From GCA-002715885 sp045561575 (GTDB lineage Bacteria > Bacteroidota > Bacteroidia > Flavobacteriales > BACL11): a stretch of 11,949 nucleotides of DNA. Below are positions 6,694-11,949 of this stretch, one piece after another; position 1 is the stretch's first letter, and every line of letters starts with the position of its first letter. The translations under genes and the position numbers were made by a program. Location: contig JBJKXM010000021.1 in assembly GCA_045561575.1 (NCBI GenBank), positions 1-11,949 of the forward strand, written 5' to 3'. The notes beneath the pieces are model-generated. The model had not been told where the DNA came from. It saw only the letters and a program-made list of their open reading frames with translations, and did not search any database.

Positions 6694-7774
6694 AGGAAAA
6701 GTTTTAATGGCTATGAGTGGTGGTATTGACAGTACTATGGCATCTTTGTTGCTTCACGAGGAAGGTTATGAAGTAATAGGGATCACTATGAAGACATGGG
6801 ATTATGCTTCTTCTGGTGGATCAAAAAAGGAAACAGGTTGTTGTAGTTTAGACTCAATTAATGATGCAAGACAACTAGCTGTTGACTGTGGTTTTCCTCA
6901 TACTATAATAGATATAAGAGATGAGTTTGGAGATTACATAATAGACAATTTTGTTAATGAATATATTGCTGGAAGAACACCCAATCCATGTGTGTTGTGT
7001 AATACACATATTAAGTGGGAAGCTTTATTAAAAAGAGCTGATATGCTTGGATGCGAATTCATAGCAACGGGTCATTACGCTCAAGTAAGAAAATTAAATG
7101 ATAGATATGTTGTTTCAAAAGGACTTGATGAAAGTAAAGATCAATCTTATGTTTTATGGGGAGTAACACAAGAGTGTTTAAAAAGAACAATATTTCCAAT
7201 GGGTAAATTTCATAAGAAAGATATAAAACAAATGGCTATTGATAGAGGCTATGTTGAACTTGCTAAAAAAAGTGAGAGTTATGAAATTTGCTTTATTCCT
7301 GATAATGACTACAGAGGTTTTTTAAAAAGGAGAGTTGAAGGTTTAGAAGAAAAAGTAAAGGGCGGTGATTTTGTTTCTGTTAGTGGTGAAGTTCTTGGAA
7401 AACACGATGGATATCCCTTTTACACAATTGGTCAACGAAAGTTAGGAGTTTCATTTGGAAATGAGCCAACTTATGTTGTTGGAATAAAAGAAAAAGAAAA
7501 CATTGTTATAGTTGGTACAAAAGAGGATTTGAAAAAGCAAGAAATGTATGTAAGGAATATAAATTATGTTAAATATCCATCTATTGAAGATGGTGCTGAA
7601 TTAATTGTAAAAATTAGATACAAACATGCGGGAGAACTTGCAACAGTTTTTAATGATGATGGAAATTTAAAAGTTCTATTTCATAATAAAGTTCAAGGAA
7701 TTGCTCCGGGGCAATCAGCAGCATTCTATAATGGTAATGATTTAGTTGCTGGAGGATTTATTATGAAAAAATAA
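6686..7774 (+). CDS. mnmA: tRNA-specific 2-thiouridylase MnmA
   Basis: MnmA adenylates and thiolates U34 at the wobble position of tRNA-Lys, -Glu and -Gln, taking sulfur from a persulfide relay. The 362 residues are full length. The PP-loop SGGIDS (11-16) binds ATP. The catalytic Cys102 sits in GRTPNPCVLCN (96-106) and the second catalytic Cys202 in SYEICFIPDN (198-207). ATGHYAQV (127-134) and DQSYVLWG (152-159) are conserved tRNA and adenylation segments. YTIGQRKLG (246-254) and the C-terminal beta-barrel with VQGIAPGQSAAFY (336-348) complete the fold. The ATG lies within the end of the upstream repeat-protein gene (8-nt overlap), indicating coupled translation. The TTG of bshC follows 2 nt after the stop. 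Confidence 0.97.
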   Translation: MSKGKVLMAMSGGIDSTMASLLLHEEGYEVIGITMKTWDYASSGGSKKETGCCSLDSINDARQLAVDCGFPHTIIDIRDEFGDYIIDNFVNEYIAGRTPNPCVLCNTHIKWEALLKRADMLGCEFIATGHYAQVRKLNDRYVVSKGLDESKDQSYVLWGVTQECLKRTIFPMGKFHKKDIKQMAIDRGYVELAKKSESYEICFIPDNDYRGFLKRRVEGLEEKVKGGDFVSVSGEVLGKHDGYPFYTIGQRKLGVSFGNEPTYVVGIKEKENIVIVGTKEDLKKQEMYVRNINYVKYPSIEDGAELIVKIRYKHAGELATVFNDDGNLKVLFHNKVQGIAPGQSAAFYNGNDLVAGGFIMKK

Positions 7775-7776
7775 TT

Positions 7777-9321
7777 TTGAAAACTTCTAAAATATCATAT
7801 AGAAATACCAATAGATTTAATCGGTTGGTTCTTGACTATCTAGATCAAAAAGCTGAGTTGTCACAATTTGTCACTTCTTTTCCAAATATTGGAGAATTCA
7901 ACAAACAGATAGAAAGAAAAAAAAGAGATGATGTTGATAGATCATTGCTTTTCAATGTTTTAAAAAGTCAAAATAAGAATATAAATCTTTCAAAAAAGAG
8001 TGCTAATAACTTAACATCGTTAAAAGAAGAAAATACTTTTACTGTTACTACAGGACACCAACTTTGTTTATTTACAGGGCCTCTATATTTTATCTATAAA
8101 ATTGTAAGTACGATCAATCTTGCTTCTGAATTAAGTGTTAAGTATCCAGAGAATAATTTTGTTCCAATTTTTTGGCTCGCTAGTGAAGATCATGATTTTG
8201 ATGAAATTAGTTCAATTAATATTTATAATAAAAAGATTAATTGGGAGCGTGAGTCTACAGGAGGTCCAGTTGGTAAAATGGATATTGCTGGAATTGATTC
8301 TTTAATTATAGAGTTAACTAATTTAATTTCAAAGAATCCAAAATCAAGTCAAATAATTGATATTTTAAATAAATCATATTCATCTAATAAAAATCTTACT
8401 GAAGCTACAAGGTTTCTTATTAATAGTTTATTTGGAAAATATGGACTGTTAATTATTGACGGGAATGACAAAAGATTAAAGAATAAAATAGCTGATATAG
8501 TAGACGAGGATATTAACAATAATACTTTTTATAATATAATTAAAGAAACTAATAAAAAGTTAACACAAAATTACCATACTCAAGCCTATGTTCGTCCAAT
8601 AAATTTTTTCAAAATATCAGAAAATAAACGTGAAAGAATTTCATCTAAAATTGATAAAGAAGATATTGTCAATAATCCTCATGATTATAGCCCAAATGTA
8701 TTGTTAAGGCCAATTTATCAAGAAAAAATACTTCCAAATATAGCTTATGTTGGTGGAGGAGCGGAAATTTCATATTGGCTACAATTAAAAGAAGTTTTTA
8801 CGCATCTTTCTATCTCTTTTCCAATTTTAGTCATGCGAAATTCGGTATTGGTCATAGATTATAAACAAAAAAGTAGAATTGAAAAGTTAAACCTTTTAGT
8901 AGATGATTTTTTTGAAAGCATTGATCTTATAAATAAAAAATATCTAAACAGTATCGACGATACTATTGATTTTAAGTATAATTTTAAGAATTTAGATTTG
9001 TTTTTTGAATCTTTACAAGAAAAGATTAATGATAAAAATCTAATTTCTTCGCTCGCTGCAATAAAAAAGAAAACAAATAATTCTATTGAAGATTTTCAAA
9101 AAAAGGTAATTAAAAGTTTAAAAGAAAAAAAAGAAAATGAAATTCAACAAATAAAAAAAGTGAGTAATATATTATTTCCCAATAATCATTTACAGGAACG
9201 TCATGAAAATTTCATATCAATGTATTTGAAATTTGGGGATAACTTTATAGAAAATTTAATTTCTATATTAGACCCCCTAGACTCCAATTTTGTAATTTTA
9301 GAATTAGAAAGTGAAAAATAA
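7777..9321 (+). CDS. bshC: bacillithiol biosynthesis cysteine-adding enzyme BshC
   Basis: BshC adds cysteine to glucosaminyl-malate as the last step of bacillithiol synthesis. The 514-residue product carries the family signatures TTGHQLCLFTGPLYFIYK (91-108), VPIFWLASEDHDFDE (129-143), STGGPVGKM (160-168) and LPNIAYVGGGAEISYWLQLK (319-338). A Lys/Glu-rich coiled-coil (about 410-465) precedes the C-terminus, as in the known fold. These residues surround the nucleotide-like pocket. The length agrees with the usual 520-540. The start is TTG, 2 nt after the mnmA stop; the N-terminus KISYRNTNRFNRLVLDYL is typical of the family and the next Met is at residue 168, so the TTG start is firm. The stop shares one base with the guaA ATG. 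bshA and bshB are not in the window, so bacillithiol production by this cell is inferred. Confidence 0.93.
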   Translation: MKTSKISYRNTNRFNRLVLDYLDQKAELSQFVTSFPNIGEFNKQIERKKRDDVDRSLLFNVLKSQNKNINLSKKSANNLTSLKEENTFTVTTGHQLCLFTGPLYFIYKIVSTINLASELSVKYPENNFVPIFWLASEDHDFDEISSINIYNKKINWERESTGGPVGKMDIAGIDSLIIELTNLISKNPKSSQIIDILNKSYSSNKNLTEATRFLINSLFGKYGLLIIDGNDKRLKNKIADIVDEDINNNTFYNIIKETNKKLTQNYHTQAYVRPINFFKISENKRERISSKIDKEDIVNNPHDYSPNVLLRPIYQEKILPNIAYVGGGAEISYWLQLKEVFTHLSISFPILVMRNSVLVIDYKQKSRIEKLNLLVDDFFESIDLINKKYLNSIDDTIDFKYNFKNLDLFFESLQEKINDKNLISSLAAIKKKTNNSIEDFQKKVIKSLKEKKENEIQQIKKVSNILFPNNHLQERHENFISMYLKFGDNFIENLISILDPLDSNFVILELESEK

Positions 9322-10856
9322 TGCATAACGAAAAAGTTATAATATTAGATTTTGGTTCTCAATACACTCAATTGATTGCTAGAAGAGTTAGAGAGCTTAA
9401 CATTTATTCAGAAATTCATCCATTCAATAAAGATTTCAAAATTGATGATAACGTAAAAGCAGTAATTCTCTCTGGCTCACCATTTTCTGTAAGAGATGAA
9501 AATCCACCTGCACCAATTTTAGATATGTTGTCTTTGGATGTTCCCGTATTAGCTATTTGCTATGGTGCTCAATATTTAGCTCAATCTAATGGAGGAGAAG
9601 TATCTCCATCAAAAATTAGAGAATATGGTAGAGCTAATCTGTCATTTTTCAATAATCAATCTATTATTTTTAATGGTGTTAGTTCTAACTCTCAAGTTTG
9701 GATGAGTCATGGTGATACCATAACTAAGTTACCTGAAAAATATGAATTGTTAGCCTCAACAAATGAAGTGAAAATAGCTGCATATAGAGTGAGTGAAAAA
9801 GATATTTATGGTCTTCAATTTCATCCTGAAGTTTATCATTCAAAAGATGGACATACAATAATATCTAATTTTTTAATTGAAATAGCTAAATGTAGTCAGG
9901 ATTGGACACCAGATTCTTTTGTTGAAAGCACTGTTTCTAAATTAAGAGAAAAATTAGGTGATGATAAAGTTGTTTTAGGCTTGTCTGGAGGTGTTGATTC
10001 TTCAGTAGCTGCAGTCTTGTTAGATAAAGCAATCGGAAGTAATTTGTATTGCATTTTTGTTGATAATGGTCTTCTAAGAAAAAATGAGTTTGAAGATGTT
10101 TTGAACCAATACAAAGGCATGGGATTAAATGTAAAAGGTGTAGATGCTAAAGATAGCTTTTATGAAGTTCTTAATGGAATTAATGAACCCGAGAAAAAGA
10201 GAAAGGCAATTGGTTCAAAGTTCATAGATGTTTTTGATGCTGAGGCAGGTTTGATTCAGGATGTTAAATGGCTAGCTCAAGGAACTATTTATCCTGATGT
10301 AATTGAATCAGTTTCTGCTACCGGCGGTCCTTCCGCAACTATTAAGTCTCATCATAATGTTGGTGGTTTGCCAGACTTCATGAAGCTTAAAATAGTAGAG
10401 CCATTAAACTTATTATTTAAAGATGAGGTAAGAAGGATTGGTAAAGCATTAAAAATGGATAATAATATATTATCAAGGCATCCTTTTCCTGGTCCAGGAT
10501 TAGCAATTAGAATCTTGGGAGATATAACAGAAGAAAAAGTTAAAATACTACAAGAAGTAGATCATATTTTTATTTCATCTTTAAAAAGAGAGAATCTTTA
10601 TGATAATGTTTGGCAGGCAGGAGCTATTTTTCTGCCTGTACAATCTGTAGGGGTAATGGGAGATGAAAGAACTTATGAAAATGTGGTTTCTCTCAGAGCT
10701 GTAGAATCAACAGATGGTATGACTGCTGATTGGGTTCATCTTCCCTATGATTTTTTATCCAAAGTTTCAAATGATATAATAAATAAAGTACACGGTGTTA
10801 ATAGGGTTGTGTATGATATTAGTTCCAAGCCACCAGCTACGATAGAATGGGAATAA
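9321..10856 (+). CDS. guaA: glutamine-hydrolysing GMP synthase
   Basis: GuaA makes GMP from XMP, ATP and glutamine, the last step of guanine nucleotide synthesis. The 511 residues are full length. The class I glutamine amidotransferase domain (about 5-190) has the nucleophile Cys80 in AICYGAQ, and His168 and Glu170 in LQFHPEVYHS. The ATP pyrophosphatase domain has the PP-loop LSGGVDSSVA (221-230) and TGGPSATIKSHHNVGGLP (334-351). The dimerisation domain ends in RHPFPGPGLAIRILG (386-400) and the C-terminal KPPATIEWE (503-511), which binds XMP. The ATG overlaps the bshC stop by one base (TAATG). The 3' end overlaps the next gene by 10 nt. No purine riboswitch is present upstream, since bshC fills that space. 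Confidence 0.97.
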   Translation: MHNEKVIILDFGSQYTQLIARRVRELNIYSEIHPFNKDFKIDDNVKAVILSGSPFSVRDENPPAPILDMLSLDVPVLAICYGAQYLAQSNGGEVSPSKIREYGRANLSFFNNQSIIFNGVSSNSQVWMSHGDTITKLPEKYELLASTNEVKIAAYRVSEKDIYGLQFHPEVYHSKDGHTIISNFLIEIAKCSQDWTPDSFVESTVSKLREKLGDDKVVLGLSGGVDSSVAAVLLDKAIGSNLYCIFVDNGLLRKNEFEDVLNQYKGMGLNVKGVDAKDSFYEVLNGINEPEKKRKAIGSKFIDVFDAEAGLIQDVKWLAQGTIYPDVIESVSATGGPSATIKSHHNVGGLPDFMKLKIVEPLNLLFKDEVRRIGKALKMDNNILSRHPFPGPGLAIRILGDITEEKVKILQEVDHIFISSLKRENLYDNVWQAGAIFLPVQSVGVMGDERTYENVVSLRAVESTDGMTADWVHLPYDFLSKVSNDIINKVHGVNRVVYDISSKPPATIEWE

Positions 10857-11949
10857 AAAAATATTTTTTTTACTTAATACTTTTTTTTGTTTGTAAATCA
10901 TCATTTGCACAACAAAATCATGATACTATATATATTAATAATCAATTTTATATTAAGCATATTGTAAAATATGGTGAAAACATTGATAATATTTCCAAGT
11001 TTTATGATGTTTCAGTAAAAAAGATTTTAGCAACAAATGAGACTAGTACAAAATTATATATAGGTCAATCATTATATATTCCATTTGAAAATGAAAGTGT
11101 AAAATCTAAGTATATAAAAAGTAACAAGAAATATAAGATTGCATTACTTCTCCCTTTTTATAAAAATTTAAATGACACTTTAGTTGCATCCTTTGAGGAT
11201 AAAGAAGAAGCTGAAGATATTATTTTAGGAAAATCAAAAATGGCATTGGAGTTTATGCAAGGAGTTGAGTTTGCTCTTGATTCAATTGAAAAATTAGGAA
11301 TAGAGATTCATTTGAATGTAATAGATACAAGAAATGACTCAGCTAAAATGATTGAGGTTATTAAATCTAGGGTTTTAGATACTATGGATTTAATAATAGG
11401 CCCTATTTACTCTAGAAATATGGATCTTGTTAGTAAAAAGTATGGAAATGATAAAAGTAAAACTTTAATTTCACCACTTTCTAAATCTAGTGAGTTTTTA
11501 AAAAATCAAATTAGTACAGTTCAGATTAATACCCCTTTTAAAAATCAAAGTAAAATTATTTCAGATTTTATTGAGGAGAAATATAACTCAAAAGATATAA
11601 TAATATGTTATGATGAAAATGAAAAAGGTTTAGCTTTATTTATGGAAAGGAAATTGAATAAATCTTCAAATAATATTATTAAAATGAATATGATTTATAC
11701 TCATATTGATAGTATAAGAGATCAGTTTTTAGATACACAAATCGTTATTTTACCCTCCAATAATAGAGCATTTGTTTCTAGAATGCTTGGAACTCTTGGT
11801 GGAATTGATTCAGTATTTACAGTCTTTGGACTTTCTAATATTAAAAATTATGATCACCTTGATATAGAAAATCTAATGCATCTTGATGTCCACTTTCCAG
11901 ATCCTTATTATTTTAATCAGCATATCAAAAAAGATAGTATTTTTCTTTA
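10847..11949 (+). CDS. LysM domain protein with type 1 periplasmic-binding fold, 3' end cut off
   Basis: The ATG lies inside the end of guaA (10-nt overlap), and the frame stays open for 367 codons to the window edge. A signal peptide (KKYFFYLILFFVCKSSFAQ, cleavage after about residue 22) is followed by one LysM domain (about 36-79: HIVKYGENIDNISKFYDVSVKKIL ... IGQSLYIP as two halves), which binds peptidoglycan. From about residue 97 a Rossmann-like periplasmic-binding fold begins (KIALLLPFY, FMQGVEFALDSIEKL, DLIIGPIYSR, TLISPLSKSS), resembling the branched-chain amino acid-receptor family. No transporter gene is visible nearby, so uptake is not implied. The arrangement is known in Bacteroidota and is of uncertain function, perhaps sensing or tethering in the periplasm. 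Cys16 lies within the hydrophobic stretch, but a lipobox is not convincing. Confidence 0.85.
   Translation, partial: MGIKKYFFYLILFFVCKSSFAQQNHDTIYINNQFYIKHIVKYGENIDNISKFYDVSVKKILATNETSTKLYIGQSLYIPFENESVKSKYIKSNKKYKIALLLPFYKNLNDTLVASFEDKEEAEDIILGKSKMALEFMQGVEFALDSIEKLGIEIHLNVIDTRNDSAKMIEVIKSRVLDTMDLIIGPIYSRNMDLVSKKYGNDKSKTLISPLSKSSEFLKNQISTVQINTPFKNQSKIISDFIEEKYNSKDIIICYDENEKGLALFMERKLNKSSNNIIKMNMIYTHIDSIRDQFLDTQIVILPSNNRAFVSRMLGTLGGIDSVFTVFGLSNIKNYDHLDIENLMHLDVHFPDPYYFNQHIKKDSIFL

Noticed and set aside
6037..7774. Toxin-antitoxin system suggested by the YwqK-type repeats
   Set aside because: The neighbour is mnmA, a housekeeping tRNA enzyme, and the repeat protein has a signal peptide; there is no toxin gene.
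9896..10120. Minus-strand open frame of 74 codons within guaA
   Set aside because: It is antisense to the conserved PP-loop region of guaA and has no recognisable features of its own.
1..11949. Mobile element, prophage, CRISPR array or defence island
   Set aside because: No transposase, integrase, direct-repeat array, nuclease-type defence gene or change in base composition was seen; gene order and spacing look like a core chromosome.

Overview
The window looks like a piece of a low-GC chromosome from a marine-type Flavobacteriales or related Bacteroidota. The reasons are the strong AT bias (about 30% GC by eye, not computed), the TAnnTTTG promoter elements typical of this phylum, the lack of recognisable Shine-Dalgarno sequences, and phylum-typical families (DUF2490, DUF4199, a LysM-periplasmic-binding fusion, BshC). 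All protein genes lie on the + strand, packed with gaps of 0 to 6 nt or short overlaps. The only gene I place on the minus strand is a small RNA.

Region 1 (1-3195): the 3' part of a DUF2490 outer-membrane protein gene, then cytidine deaminase (cdd), then the branch-migration helicase gene recG. They are almost contiguous and probably form one transcript.

Region 2 (3196-3383): the longest non-coding stretch. It holds the small bacterial SRP RNA on the minus strand (about 3201-3301), converging on recG. It is recognised by its GGAA tetraloop, symmetric internal loop and 9-bp closing stem. The remaining 80 bp carry two divergent TAnnTTTG promoter elements, one correctly placed for the SRP RNA and one for the next operon.

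Region 3 (3384-5990): a membrane protein of the DUF4199 family, a GtrB/DPM1-like membrane-anchored family 2 glycosyltransferase and a GT-B fold family 4-like glycosyltransferase. They look like one transcript for glycan or glycolipid assembly at the inner membrane.

Region 4 (6037-11949): after a TATATTTG promoter comes a five-gene run: an exported MORN/YwqK repeat protein, mnmA (tRNA 2-thiouridylase), bshC (bacillithiol synthesis), guaA (GMP synthetase), and the first 367 codons of a LysM plus type-1 periplasmic-binding-fold protein that runs off the window. The junctions are an 8-nt overlap, a 2-nt gap, a 1-nt overlap and a 10-nt overlap, which suggests translational coupling.

Overall this is mainly ordinary core-genome content. 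I see no mobile element, CRISPR array, tRNA, rRNA or defence system. The points most worth a second look are the unlisted-strand SRP RNA with its promoter, the GT4-like enzyme lacking the usual E-x7-E pair, the exact 24-residue periodicity of the MORN protein, two TTG start codons, and the coupling of cell-envelope genes to sulfur and nucleotide metabolism genes.
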